Assembly: GCA_028829895.1 (NCBI GenBank)
Contig: CM054177.1
Location: forward strand, 50,577,664 to 50,641,663
From: Sinotaia quadrata
Taxonomy: Eukaryota > Mollusca > Gastropoda > Architaenioglossa > Viviparidae
Length of the DNA: 64,000 nt
Reading direction: 5' to 3'
Numbering within the stretch: the stretch's first letter is position 1; each line of letters opens with the position of its first letter. Below are positions 1 to 12,345 of the stretch, one piece after another. The position numbers were made by a program, and so were the translations under genes. The notes below the pieces were generated by a model. It was not told the origin of the DNA. It searched no databases and worked only from the letters and a program-made list of their open reading frames with translations.

Positions 1-382
1 TACAGGTACAGAACAAATACGTGACACAAAGCACTTTTATGGCATGCTTTCTATAGCGTGTGAACTTTTGTTTTTCTGCACAATACACAAGCACGCTCAT
101 ACCTACGCACACAAGAATGCATAAATTTACTTAGAACCTACCTACGTCAAGTCGAAATTATATTCTCGTACCTTGACTCGTGTCTCTTTTTAAAGCTGAA
201 CCAGTAACAGATTAGACTCTGCGTGTATGCGCTTTGTTGGACCTGTTGTATAAGTGAATCCTTTGTCCTGTCATCCGTGAACATTATAATGTAATTGGCT
301 CAATTTTTTTTTTTAAATTGAATAAAATTAGCATTGCCTTTTTACGAAGATCCCTTACAACCAGTATCATTTACCCCTTCTT
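1..382. other. AT-rich non-coding sequence
   Basis: No open frame with coding character and no splice-flanked segment was seen on either strand. It may be intron or 5' flank of the semaphorin gene that begins further on. Confidence 0.5.
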
Positions 383-475
383 TACACACACACACACACA
401 CACACACGCACGCACGCACGCACACACACACACGCACGCACAGCTCTCACACACACAAACACAGCTCACACACAC
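383..475. repeat. CA/CG-interspersed microsatellite
   Basis: An impure (CA)n tract with CGCA and CTCA interruptions. It creates apparent His/Thr-rich and Cys/Val-rich frames that are artefacts of the dinucleotide. Confidence 0.95.
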
Positions 476-1098
476 TGACTGCGAGATGTGGGTACGTGCT
501 AATATCCATTCTTTAAAGATATGATATTTTTGTTTTGCAAGCGGTAGGTTAAAAGATAACTGTATAAAGTAGTTTATTGCCAACAACACAAAGTATCAGG
601 TTGTCAAGGTTATCAGTAAAAATCGAACCAAGTGACCAGATGACGTAATCAAGACTTCGTAAAAGTAAACACACACTTGTCATGCGCCCTTTTTCCGTGC
701 ACAACAAGTTCGGAAGAAATTATTAAAGGTCACTGGCTCAAGTGTTTTTTTTTTTCTATTCTGTTCTATTTGCGGCCTGTCTATTTCAATATTTACTACC
801 TGTTTGTGTGCGTGATTGTATCCTACACTAGCAGTTAGTTTGCAGCTTTGTCTTTCTGATTCTATAGGGGTGAGTTTGTGCGAGTCTGTGCGTCTGATCG
901 CTAGTTTTGTTGCCTTTCACTGCTTAAATATGAGGGAGTGAGATTTATACAGCAGGGCACTATTAAAAGCATTAAACATGGACTAGAAGAAAAATAGAAC
1001 AGACACAAAAATGGCAACCTGTCTTTTAAATACCGAAAAATGTACAATTGAATACGTAATCAAAAATATAATATGCAGCCTGATATGCCCAGCACTGA

Positions 1099-1102
<4 letters not shown>
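476..1102. other. non-coding unique sequence
   Basis: AT-rich unique sequence without a supported gene or repeat array. Confidence 0.45.
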
Positions 1103-1188
<86 letters not shown>

Positions 1189-1488
1189 ATCGATATACAC
1201 CTCTTTCTCTCTTCGTCTTTATTTTTACATATCTCTTCCCCCTCCCACTTCCCCCAGTCTTCCCATCGATTTACATCACACTTCTCTCCCTCTCCTCTCT
1301 CTTCTCAAGTCTTTATACATCTTTCTCTCATCTCTCTATCTTCCCACTCCTATCATTTATCAGTGCATTTCTTCCTCTATTATCTTTCTCTTTTCTCTCT
1401 CTTCTGCCTATTGTATATCTTTACATATCTTCCTCCATTCTCTCTTTCTCTCTCTCTTCCTATCTTACCTATACATATCTTCCTCCAC

Positions 1489-1574
<86 letters not shown>
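1103..1574. repeat. long polypyrimidine (CT)n tract in two blocks
   Basis: Pure (CT)n runs at about 1103-1187 and 1492-1574 are joined by about 300 bp of degenerate C/T-rich sequence. The whole 470 bp is almost purine-free on the + strand, so the long Ser/Leu frames across it are not genes. Mirror-symmetric CT tracts of this length can form triplex DNA. Confidence 0.95.
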
Positions 1575-1576
<2 letters not shown>

Positions 1577-1892
1577 GACTTCGTACCAGTTCCAAAATGT
1601 GGGACTCATCACACCCTTTGCGACATAAGGTTTTATGATAATATAATTTTCTTTTGCTTAATTCGCAAGTTGTTATTTTTTTTTCTACTGTTTTGAAATT
1701 TATCCGCCCAAGTGAAATCGATACCATGTTGCAGAGCTTAAAAATATGTCGTCGCCTATAGAAATTCGTTAATATTTTGTACAAAAACTGCAAATAAAAT
1801 TATTTCTAACTTGAGTAAATGTGCATTGAAATACTTAATGTTTGGCCGCAAACTTCCAATAAAAATATATGCTTGTATCTTCATCACTAATG
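1575..1892. other. non-coding unique sequence
   Basis: AT-rich, no gene seen. Confidence 0.45.
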
Positions 1893-2120
1893 TATCAACG
1901 AATCTGCATGCTTGAATCATAATTACAATAAACAACAGATACATTATGCAACAACGAATCTGCACTTTAATATTTTAATCACAGTAACTAGTAAACTACT
2001 TTATGTAACAACGAATCTGCATGCTTGTATCTTAAACGCAACAAACTACAGATACGTTACGTAACAATCAATCTGCATGCTTGTGTCGTAATCACAAAAT
2101 GCTATATATATTATGTAAAA
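1893..2120. repeat. minisatellite, about 56-bp unit, 4 diverged copies
   Basis: Each copy starts with a form of CAACGAATCTGCATGCTTG and ends near a TTATGTA or TTACGTA motif. Copies differ by substitutions and small indels. Confidence 0.8.
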
Positions 2121-2847
2121 ACTGAAAAAGAATTTTCCATCTCCATTCTTTTACACAGTCAGTGATGCTCGAATAAATTCGTCCACTACCGAGATCCTAG
2201 GAGGAATTGACAGTTCTCTCCCTTAGCACTTTCAGGTCGTGAGCGCTTGTACGGATGCACATCATTTATATTCATAGTCGTCGTCGGTAGAATGTCACAA
2301 AACAATTTACGTGTGCGTTGACGGTTTTAGGCATGACTTCTTGTAGTTATTTCCTTCTAGTTTATCTCAAAATTTATTTTTCGGTGGTCGAAATTGTTTC
2401 TACTCATATTATTTTTTAGAGCACAATAAAACAAAACAAAAAACCCCTAAGCAATTACCAGAAGTTTCCATTTTGTGCATTTTGCCCAATCTACAACAGC
2501 TTCTCTTCTTTGCATTGTCTACTACAATTTACGTTTCTGTTCACAATCTAATACAACCTACAGTTCAGTAAATTAATAGAGACAATCACTTCATTTCTGA
2601 AATAGAAATGTTTCACAGCTTAATAAAAACACGCTTATGATTGTAATAGATGTATAATTCCACCGACTCCCAAAAGGATACACTTCCATATTTTCTTTTC
2701 TTGACCCCTAGAGCAACCTTCTAAAATCACTGACATTTGCTTAGATTTTTTTTATATTGCTAATTACATTTATTAACCATACTAATTTAACTTGTTTTCC
2801 CTGTGTGGTCTAATCGCATCACAACTCATCATTGACAACCGCACGGA
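2121..2847. other. non-coding unique sequence
   Basis: AT-rich, no supported exon on either strand. Confidence 0.45.
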
Positions 2848-2881
2848 TGGTGGAGGTGGAGTTGGAGGGGGGAGGGGAGGG
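2848..2881 (+). other. G-rich tract, possible G-quadruplex
   Basis: GG and GGG runs with short A/T linkers end in GGGGGGAGGGGAGGG. Two-tetrad folding is likely; three-tetrad folding is less certain. Confidence 0.4.
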
Positions 2882-4074
2882 CAGTGTCGTTAGTGAAACA
2901 AGAAGTGTGCTATGTTTTGACATTTCGCTTGCACTGGGTTAGTATTACACTATTATACTCAGTGCTTGCGTACTCATGTGTACAGGTCACAGTGGACTAC
3001 CTTAGTCCCTGCACGTGAACACGTATCTCCAGTGAATGTCATTCCCTTCTCTGTATGGACCTGTCACAATTATCTCCTGTGTGCAATGTGAATTGAAGCA
3101 CGTTCTCCAGACGCCCGAAGTAGTCAGATACACTACACTCGAATACGATTTTAAATACCTCATCCCTACTTCCCCATCCCTACTTCCCCTCACTTAAACA
3201 GAAACACTCGAAGTAATCAGACACACTGCGTTCGAAAACGACTTTGTTGGAGAAATTACCTCATCCCCTCGCTGAAAAAAACAACAACCGAGAAGTCGAG
3301 TTTAAAGGAATACAAGGACAAGGAAACAGTGTACGTGAATTCGCTGTGGAGATGACCCAAGCAATAATGATAGCTCATAATGACGTCGTAGCCCATGTAG
3401 TGCTGTTGTAATAGTTCGTGCCTATGCGCACGCAAATGTGATATATATTCTTTATCACTATTTGACTTGACTTTTGTGCATTTGAGTTTTCGAGCAGTTT
3501 GACCTTAATCAAAGACCGTTTGTGCCCGTATCCTTACTCGAGCATATTTATTGTCCTTCCCTAAATAGGCCAGATATGTTTCTATCGTTCCCGAAATAGA
3601 TTTTGCAGTGTTGTTATCGTTTTCCAAATGGGCCTTCTTTGTTTTTACTAGGCCTAATATGTTTGTATTTTTTAAAATTAAGTTTGTTGTGTCTTTTTTA
3701 CTTACGTAAGTAAAAAAGATATTATATTTTAGGTCAAATGTTTCTGCATTATACTTTCATTAGGCCTGCTGTGGTTGACGATTTGCTAGTGTGTTTGTGC
3801 GTGTGCTTACACATGTAAAATCTTCGTAGCGGTGAGAGTAAACTTGCTAGAAAAGCAGACTATATTCGAAGTATGAATTAACTTGACAGTAAAGTCGACT
3901 TTAGTTTGGTGTCACGGCTACCCCCACCCCACCCTGCCTCAGTGATAAGAATTACACGGTCTTACGGAAGAGATGCGTGGCGGGAGAGGAATGTGCTAAG
4001 CGTGTTTACACTAACTTAGTCATTTAGCACTGAGAGCTCAAGATAGGTAGGTCCGGGCCGGTACGTGTCCTCTG
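2882..4074. other. non-coding sequence with a duplicated segment and a palindrome
   Basis: Two diverged copies of a segment running from CGAAGTA to CCTCATCCC lie at about 3117-3168 and 3209-3267. A perfect 28-bp palindrome is listed separately. No exon was recognised. Confidence 0.5.
3692..3719. repeat. perfect 28-bp palindrome
   Basis: The left arm TCTTTTTTACTTAC is followed with no spacer by its exact reverse complement. The centre is TACGTA. Confidence 0.9.
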
Positions 4075-4385
4075 TATTTTCATCTGGCTCGACCCGGTCT
4101 TTGTCTTTAACTGGCTCGAATCACTAATTTCTTTAACATAATAATTCATTGGCTCGGGTAGGTCTTTCTCTTTAACTTGCTCGGGTTGGTTTTCGATTTC
4201 TAAGATCCTAATTTGGTTTAGGATCGGTAATCATCCTTTACTGATCTTGTTTATTGATTTACGATCGAATGTTTCGTTTCTAGACCATTTTAACTGGCTT
4301 GGGTCTACAATTGTCCTACACTTTTAACCTGGTTTCTAGATCTTTTTAACTGGCTTGGATTTACAATTTTCTACAGTTTTCCTGT
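4075..4385. repeat. degenerate short repeats (TTTAACTGGCTCGG family)
   Basis: Variants of TTTAACTGGCTTGG and GGTCTTTGTCTTTAACTGG recur six or more times with irregular spacing. Confidence 0.6.
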
Positions 4386-4585
4386 AAGAAATAACTGCAG
4401 AAATATAGCAGAATAGTCATCCTTATTCATTTCTTTTCTTGTCAAAGAAAACAGTGTGGAGCGGGGTGGGTGGGTTATAACGTAGGAAAGTGACTTCTCT
4501 TCTTTTTTTCTGTTGATCCCAAATATTCTCTATCAGCGGTAGCATACTGTAGAGCCTACACTAGAGCATATGAAATATAAATAGT

Positions 4586-4835
4586 AATGTGTAAGGTCTA
4601 GACTCTATTGTAAGGAATACAAAAGCAGTGCTCTGTAAGGTCAAGACTAGAGTGTAAGGAATACAAAAGCAGTGCTCTGTAAGGCCTAGACTAGAGTGTA
4701 AGGAATACAAAAGCAGTGCACTGTAAGGCCTAAACTAGAGTGTAAGGAATACAAAAGCAGTGCTCTGTAAGGCCTAGACTAGAGTGTAAGGAATACAACA
4801 GTAATGTAAGGAATAAAAAGTAGTTTTCTCTAGGT
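4586..4835. repeat. minisatellite, 44-bp unit, about 5 copies
   Basis: The unit contains GTAAGGCCTAGACTAGAGTG followed by TAAGGAATACAAAAGCAGTG. Consecutive TAAGGAATAC motifs are spaced 44 bp apart. The last copies are shortened. Confidence 0.9.
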
Positions 4836-5048
4836 CTAGAGTGTCAGGAACACATGAGAAATAACTTATTACAAATATTACCCAGTCCGGCTATAAAATT
4901 CTCATTACGTATACAGTGATGCGTGAAGCGAAAATAAAGCAAGCACAACAGAGCGTTATGTGCACACAGTTTCACTGAGAAATGTGAACACAGATCCATC
5001 AGGGTCCACTGTTTTTCGCACCTGTGTCGCACTGTGCTTTTGAGAACT

Positions 5049-5081
5049 GCGCGCGCGCGCGCGCGTGTGTGTGTGTGTGTT
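5049..5081. repeat. (GC)n(GT)n alternating purine-pyrimidine tract
   Basis: About 17 bases of alternating GC followed by about 16 of alternating GT. This is the sequence type most prone to left-handed Z-DNA. Confidence 0.9.
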
Positions 5082-5163
5082 TCTGTGCGTGCACACGTGT
5101 TCTGTTTGTTCATCAAAAAATATTTTCCGCGCTCAGTTTGTTAAAAGTCATAGCTGTGCGAAA

Positions 5164-5446
5164 ACAGTAAAGACAACAGTGAGGAAGAGTCTTGATTTCT
5201 GATACAACAGCACTCAGTATTCTGGAGACTAGACAGTAAAGACAACAGTGAGGAAGAGTCTTGATTTCTGATACAACAGCACTCAGTACTCTGGAGACTA
5301 GACAGTAAAGACAACAGTGAGGAAGTCTTGATTTCTGATACGACAGCACTCAGTACTCTGGAGACTAGACAGTAAAGACAACAGTGAGGAAAGAGTCTTG
5401 ATTTCTGATACGACAGCACTCAGTACTCTGGAGACTAGACAGTCCC
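5164..5446. repeat. minisatellite, 69-bp unit, 4 copies
   Basis: Units run from ACAGTAAAGACAACAGTGAG to CTCTGGAGACTAG and are nearly identical, with one small deletion in the third copy. The 69-bp period keeps overlapping minus frames open, giving repeated CCLYCLVSR-like peptides that are not credible proteins. Confidence 0.95.
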
Positions 5447-5727
5447 GACCTGCTTTGGGGTTTCTCAAGAGCGCGAGTCACACGTCAACGTCTTCGCCCC
5501 CAGCGAGCGAGTATTGGACGTTATCTTTGTACAGGAGCAGCACAGAAAACCTAGCCGAAACAATCATTTTCACTCTCACTTTCAAACTACATTTGCAAAA
5601 TCAACGGATGAGGGTGATTGTGCATGGATGGCCTGGATTATTGGTCACCTGGTTGATCTTGACTTATATCTTGACCACTTAGATATTTGCCTTAGTGCGC
5701 ATCAGCTTGTGTGCGTGTGTGTGTCTG

Positions 5728-5913
5728 TCAGTATGTGAATGATTGCTCCTCATTACTGTAAACACTCACATCATATAACCCTTGGTCAACGCTTAACGCG
5801 CTGTCATTATTATAGTGACGAGTTTGCTGTGACGCAGTCTGTTCGTCCATGTTGTTCAACTGCCGAGTGACGTCCTCGTACTGCTGACGTATTGATCGGT
5901 TCTGGCGTGGGCC
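5728..5913 (-). CDS. possible terminal exon: tyrosine-rich tail (tentative)
   Basis: On the minus strand an acceptor-like CTTAACTACCAG is followed by 61 open codons and a TGA. The peptide is polar, rich in Gln/Asn, and carries four tyrosine motifs: QYEDVTRQL, HYNND, YDVSVYS and the C-terminal FTY. That composition resembles cytoplasmic tails of single-pass receptors that are tyrosine-phosphorylated, but I do not recognise a family. Joining to the candidate exon at 7722-7824 would be phase-compatible (0 to 0), although no transmembrane exon was found between them. No polyadenylation signal is obvious downstream. It could also be a chance open frame. Confidence 0.3.
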   Translation of the reverse strand, partial: GPRQNRSIRQQYEDVTRQLNNMDEQTASQQTRHYNNDSALSVDQGLYDVSVYSNEEQSFTY

Positions 5914-5937
5914 CTGGTAGTTAAGCACGCACGCGCT

Positions 5938-6114
5938 ATGCTTGACGTTCGCCTGGAGGAAATTTTCAATGAAGTGCGCAACATTACCCTTGCAGTGGTT
6001 CCGCTTAACGAAATAATGGCCAGAATTTCTGAAGAGTTATTTCCCATGGATTCTTTAGAAGGACGAACCTTTCTCGCTGCAGCACCTCCTAATGCATTAC
6101 CTCCCATTGGCTAG
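5938..6114 (+). CDS. unidentified 58-codon open frame
   Basis: ATG to TAG, 58 residues, starting MLDVRLEEIFNEVRNITLAV. Codons are strongly of the purine-first pattern typical of real coding sequence (GAC, GTT, GAG, GAA, ATT, AAT, GAA, GTG), unlike the surrounding DNA. An in-frame stop lies upstream at 5893. The first half looks helical and amphipathic; the C-terminal end is Ala/Pro-rich. No domain was recognised. It may be a fragment of a retrocopy or an exon with an acceptor at about 5920. It overlaps no minus-strand candidate exon except at its edge. Confidence 0.3.
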   Translation: MLDVRLEEIFNEVRNITLAVVPLNEIMARISEELFPMDSLEGRTFLAAAPPNALPPIG

Positions 6115-6635
6115 GGGACAGTGACTGTTATTTGGGTCTGCGTTTAAAAGGAAAACGAGGAGGAAGGAGGGATTTATTTAGGAATTGTTGCTATTTGGGA
6201 CAGATACTAGAGCTGTCATTGCATTTGAAGACAGTCAAAACCAGTAGCTTGCGGCGAAACAAGAAAACTGCATCTTACTCACAGCAGTTCGATAGCCATA
6301 CTCACCCTTTTTGAAAGTACATGCATGTTCTCCCAGAATGCAGAAGAGGCGACCCGTGTTCATGAGGAAAACTGGTTAGCTGTCCTTGCGAAATGTCACA
6401 GATCTGTGCTGCGAATAGATATCATCTATTGGTCAAAAATTAAATCTGTTGAAGAAAATTCCATTTTTACCGAAATATGATGCCGCTTGCAAGATTTTGA
6501 GACAAAAAGTAGTGTCTAGTTAGTAATAGTATAGAAGGACAACGTTCATTGTATATTATTTGCAAGTAGCAAGCATTCTCAGTGTTAATATAAAGTTGTT
6601 CACAACACTTCTCCCTGTATGCAAATACTTCTGAA
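6115..6635. other. non-coding unique sequence
   Basis: No supported gene. AT content rises towards the downstream array. Confidence 0.45.
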
Positions 6636-6935
6636 GGTAAAGTTGCACACGACTTTGAGGTGAAAATAGCTGTATAATTAATGTTGCACACAACTTTGAA
6701 GTAAAAATAGCTGTATAATTAATGTTGCATACGACCTTGCAAAATGTCTGTATATTTAATGTTGCACTTTGACGTGAAAATAGCTGTATAATGAATGTTG
6801 CACACGACTTTGACAGTGAAAATAGCTGTATAATGAATGTTGCACCCGACTTTGAGGTGAAAATAGCTTATAATTAATGTTGCAAAGGATTTTGACGTGA
6901 AAATAGTTGTATAATTAATGTTGAAAAGAATTGTG
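6636..6935. repeat. minisatellite, about 45-bp unit, 6-7 copies
   Basis: Units contain GTATAATTAATGTTGCACAC, then GACTTTGAGGTGAAAATAGC. Copies are diverged, with small deletions. Confidence 0.85.
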
Positions 6936-7084
6936 AATTGATATGTTAAAGAGGATTGTGAAGATAGATATAATGTTGATACGGATTATGTATATACAGA
7001 TAAAATTGATGAGGATTGTGACTGTGCCTCATGTTGCATTTGTGTGAGTTCGTAATTTGTTACAAAGGGGGGGGGGTTGCGGGG

Positions 7085-7270
7085 GGTGCATTTATATGAA
7101 TTGGTGTTATTTAAAACTATTATACATTGACACATAACAATAATATGCAGGTATGTTCACTTTAATTAATTATATATTAATACATAACAACAATATACAG
7201 GTATGTTCACTTTTAAGTAATTATACAGTGACACATAATTATAATGTACATGTATGTTCAATTAAACATA
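7085..7270. repeat. minisatellite, about 53-bp unit, 3 copies
   Basis: Copies of TGACACATAACAATAATATG followed by CAGGTATGTTCACTTTTAA. A G8 run and a G6 run precede it at about 7067-7087. Confidence 0.8.
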
Positions 7271-7721
7271 CGCTAACAGTATTTGTTGTTTAAAACTGTT
7301 TAACAATGATACGTCCACCATGATCCTAAGTGGATTTCCATAAATTTAATATTTTTTTAATAAACGAGAGAAGATGCCCATCAATATCAAATATATTATT
7401 TGACTCACAAAGGGAACGCAACCGTTGAGCAAATTTACTTGATTGCGACTTTTGATAATGCTGTTTGGCAAAGTACAAAAGGCAATGACACATATGTAGT
7501 GACTGCTGAGGTCAATACTGAATTGGAGGCAAAATGAGTGACCTCATTTCGGTCTGAGGTGAACACAAACGTTCGTTGAAAACTATATGTGTGCGTGATT
7601 ACAACACCGGGAGATATTGTACAGTATTTTTAAAATCGATTGCTCCCTAGCTGTGTCGTGGCTTGTAAATGGCACCGTGTCCCAGTAAAAATGTTGACCC
7701 ACAGGAATTAACTTTCCTTAC
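7271..7721. other. non-coding unique sequence
   Basis: AT-rich, no gene recognised apart from the neighbouring minus-strand exon candidate. Confidence 0.4.
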
Positions 7722-7824
7722 TTGTTGGCCAGGCTGGATTCCGGAAATGTTCCATTTACATGAGATTATTTGAGTCGATAACACATCCAGTTGAAATGGA
7801 CAAGTGTCACGTGCACGGCGCCCC
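7722..7824 (-). CDS. possible internal exon of a secreted or receptor protein (tentative)
   Basis: Minus-strand segment between the acceptor GTTCGTGACAG and a strong donor, CAA|GTAAGG. Only one frame is open across its 103 bp: 34 codons including DTCPFQLDVL, IISCKWNISG and IQPGQQ. Two cysteines, a Trp two residues after the second, and an N-glycosylation site (NIS) fit an extracellular Ig-like or similar disulphide module. The exon enters in phase 2 and leaves in phase 0. No upstream partner was found on the minus strand. A chance splice-flanked frame cannot be excluded. Confidence 0.3.
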
Positions 7825-8995
7825 CTGTCACGAACAGTTCCAGTCACGCTTAGTCTTTTTCACGCACATCGCGACACTTGACATCTGAAAACAATTTGAC
7901 CAATCCATTACATTGCACTAAATGCATGCGTTTGTTACAAACTCTTTATAGCAGAGAACAAGAAAAAATTCCTGGTTTGTGTAATACGTTTATACTAGCA
8001 TATGTAAATGAAAGAATTGTACATGCCAACGGAACACGATCCAAATACCATTTAGTAATCAATTTAATAATCTGTACTTTATTCTCTCTCTCTAATTCTA
8101 ATACGAGTGTGCTAAGTTTAATGAACACACCTATCATTGTACAATATGTTTATCAAATCTTGCTCCATGGTTGTCCTGTCGGGCCTTAAAAAGACCACGT
8201 TACAAAGTTAAACACGCGCCCTTTAGGTAAAGCTTTGAAGAAGAAGAAAATGTTATTTCTGACAAGGTGTGTTCTGCACACGTTTAAGTGATGAAGCAAT
8301 AGAAAAGGTGGACATCTTCTAGGATATCTTTAACAATCTAAATGGTAAGGTTGAAGTTTATTTTGCACATTAACAATTAGCACACATTATAGATTAACAG
8401 TCTAAGTGCTCACAGTAGCTAGGTGGAATTCCAGTGCACACGTTAACGATTGTCTATGCTTTGACAGGAGTAAGGTTGTCTCCATTCCAGTGCACACATA
8501 ACGAGTCTTGGTCAAAATGAAACATAGATTTAATCTGTTTAGTCTATCATTATTTTACTGCGCAAATGCCATGGATCTAGCTTTCTGACAGAACAATAGC
8601 GACAATCCTACTAACCACTCAACATGAACCCACTCATTTCAAACAGTTTATTTTTTCTCTCCACTCCTTTCTATCGCTGACTATCACTTCGTAAAAAGAC
8701 TTGGATCATAACATTTCCACTTATAAAAAGTACAAACAATACATTATCTTAAAATTACAGATTAGAAATGTATTTTTATATTAAAACAAATATGTAAGAG
8801 AATTTCCCATCAAACAACATTGAGTCATCTCCCTTCTTTTAATTTACAACAATTGAGTCATTTTATTTTGGGAGGGAAAGTCATTTACAAAGACTCATCT
8901 TCAGGAAGTCAAATCTCGCGCTGTCCTGAATGTACTGAATGTTAGTTTTTCACACAGAATGTTTGCACGCACTGACAGGGCAAATTCTCTCAATA

Positions 8996-9000
<5 letters not shown>
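7825..9000. other. non-coding unique sequence
   Basis: AT-rich, without a convincing exon or tandem array. A short motif CCAGTGCACACRTWACGA occurs twice near 8431 and 8486. Confidence 0.45.

Positions 9001-9034
<34 letters not shown>
9001..9034. repeat. (CA)n microsatellite
   Basis: A pure ACAC tract of 34 bp, followed by a T-rich run. Confidence 0.95.
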
Positions 9035-9037
<3 letters not shown>

Positions 9038-9162
9038 ATCTTTCTTTTTTTTTATTGAAGTATTTACTGCTCTGTTATGTACATCACGCCTTTAAGAAGC
9101 TAAGCTGAGGTGTATATGTCTGCCTCCTAAAGTAGGGTTGCCAAGGTGATGGTCAGACTACG

Positions 9163-9315
9163 AGTTCTGGGGCAGCCTCAGGGACACAAACCAGTTACAA
9201 GGTGCTGACATTCACTTTGAAGTGGCCGCAGGGACACAACATTAGTCACAAAATTGTGGTACTGCGTTTGTGGCCGCATGGACACAATACCAGTCAGAAG
9301 ATATAGACATTCAGT
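9163..9315. repeat. diverged about 50-bp repeat, 3 copies
   Basis: Copies share GTGGCCGCAGGGACACAA followed by CAGTCAcAAg and a CATTCA/GCGTTTG segment. Confidence 0.65.
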
Positions 9316-9653
9316 TCGCAGCCAACATGACAGGCATACACATCTGGGACTTCTACGCCAATACATCTCCGCCCCCCCTCCAGTCATGGAATATGTTTCC
9401 TTTGACCCCTAGAGAGAATTGCTTGAGGAAGGAGAGGCCTTTAGGCAAAAATCATTGTTTCGGCTTGAAATGAATGATAAAGAAATATTGCTTTACGTAT
9501 TTTCCGCACTGAGTATGTAGTATGTGTTGCTTTTTCATAACCCTGCTGACAACGATGAAAACTTAGATAAAAACAATCAGATGTCAATATCGTCTAACAA
9601 ACACAACAACTTCCAAATAAAATTCAGAGACCTTTTTTTTTAACATAGCTGTT
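9316..9653. other. non-coding unique sequence
   Basis: No gene or array seen. Confidence 0.4.
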
Positions 9654-9775
9654 GAGGTGATTCCTTGCATTATGTTACTTTTAAATTGATTCCCTGCATT
9701 ATGTTGCTCTCACTTCGATTCCCTGCATTATGTTGCTCTCACTTCGATTCCCTGCATTATGTTACTCTCACTTTA
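9654..9775. repeat. minisatellite, 29-bp unit, 4 copies
   Basis: Unit CTTCGATTCCCTGCATTATG plus TTGCTCTCA. The last three copies are almost identical. Confidence 0.9.
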
Positions 9776-10407
9776 CACACGAATAAAACAGTCATACTTA
9801 GTCTCTTTAACAGTTTCATGTTGTTGCCAAGTTTATAAATGGTTTCGAATCTTTTTTAAATAATATATTTTTGCTAAAGGTTATGCAGGAGATTTTTTGT
9901 TGCAAGCGAAGTTATTTTTAATTTGACGAGTGTTTTCGTTGGACATACCCTGAGAACTATTTTCGGCAGGAACAGAATGTTGCCTGCGCTCTATGCACGA
10001 AGACTGCATGCTGACTATGAAATTCCTTTGAATTGATGCCAAGGTTTCTCAGTTTAAGAAATCTTGAATTACTGACGTTTATGAACACTTTCCCCCCTAC
10101 CCTTATGTTACCTAAATTCTTTACGTGCTGCTTAAAACTATATGTTCCATCGACTCAAAGAGGAAACAATTCCTCTCTTCCTCTTTCGCTTATTTCAATA
10201 CATAATTATGATTCTTTGCTGCACGAATTTCTGCTCTGCTATCACTTAGCGCACGGTTGAGAGTGAAACTGCCTTGCAGTTGTCATAGTGCAAGTGAATG
10301 TTAATTGATGATATAATTCTTGTCTCGCAACTATTTCAGTACTTCGCAAACCGGTGAACTCTTTTGTCTCAGTCACAGACATTACTTCGATTTCCGATGG
10401 CTGTTTA
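9776..10407. other. non-coding unique sequence
   Basis: No supported gene. Confidence 0.4.
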
Positions 10408-10610
10408 CCCATTTGACTGAAGATGAAGCCATTTCTGGTGTAACTGACCTCTCTATCAGACTGAAGATGAGGTTACTCGTGAAAGTGACCTCTCAAAATG
10501 ACTCTCTTTCAATTAGACTGAAGATGAAGTTACTGAGGAAAGTGACCTCCCCAAAATAATCTCTCTTTCAGTCAGACTGAAAACTGAAAATGGTTACTGG
10601 TTTCTGTTTT
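10408..10610. repeat. diverged about 60-bp repeat, 4 copies
   Basis: Each copy contains AGACTGAAGATGAGGTTACT and GAAAGTGACCTCTC. Apparent peptides (SIRLKMKLL) are by-products of the repeat. Confidence 0.75.
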
Positions 10611-11374
<764 letters not shown>

Positions 11375-12084
11375 CACAAATATATACATGCAGGAAATTT
11401 TCCAACCACATATAAGGCCAGGCGTTTTTCTTTTATTTATAGATCACCTTTGATGTTTAATGACGGTGCTTTAATTTGATTTTTATTTGTATGAGACCTT
11501 GATAGAAAATTTTTGATAGACCCTGACAGACAGTCGTCGCCAACATAATATTTTTTTTTAATTTTATTTTGTTGTTGATTATGTCTGATCCTTTGCAAGG
11601 ACAAAGTGTCCTGTGAGAAATCGAGGCACTTTGTTTTGTTACATTGTCTTTCTTTAGTCCTGGTACAACGGGTATAGTGCATTCTGGTTATGCTTTTCAC
11701 ATTAAGTACAGTTAGTTCACAGCGGCAGTTCGATGTTATATGTAGCCATTTTATCTCCATGTTAAGTACGAGATAAACAGAGATGTCAAGCCTTATATCC
11801 ATAGTGTTGTGTAGCAAAATTATTTTCGTGTACAATGAGAGCGAGAACTAGAGAAATGGTAAATGTACGAGTAGCAATAGTATATATCACTTTCAATACC
11901 GCTACTTTCGTTTTGCCCTTAACGTCTCGTACTGTTGATACAAATCTTTATGTTTATGGCATATGCTGCAGGACGGGTTGTTTAACATCTTTATTTAAAA
12001 ATTATGTATATGACAAATACTCCTTACGACAACGTCACAGGTCCAGTATGCTATCCGGTTGTTTATTTATGACAAATACCATTT
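11375..12084. other. non-coding unique sequence
   Basis: A 132-residue minus frame (11437-11835) crosses this part but shows no domain, coding bias or splice support, so it is not called. Confidence 0.4.
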
Positions 12085-12345
12085 AGGACAGCGTCATCAA
12101 ATTGTGGAATTTGTACGTCTGCTAGGACTTAATACGTCTTTGTATGTATCACTTAGGACAGCGTCATTAAATTGTGACATTTGTACGTCTGCTAGGACTT
12201 AATACGTCTTTGTATGTATCACTTAGAACAGTGTCATTAAATTGTGACATTTGTACGTCTGCTAGGACTTAATACGTCTTTGATGTGTCATATATCATTT
12301 AGGACAACGTCATCAAATTGTGGAATTTGTACGTCTGATATTATT
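12085..12345. repeat. minisatellite, 70-bp unit, about 4 copies
   Basis: Units contain GGACAGCGTCATCAAATTG, TTTGTACGTCTGCTAGGAC and TTAATACGTCTTTGTATGT. The last copy is truncated. Confidence 0.9.

Noticed and set aside
1011..1696. Ser/Leu-rich and Glu/Arg-rich frames over 200 residues
   Set aside because: They are translations of the (CT)n tract, open in several frames on both strands.
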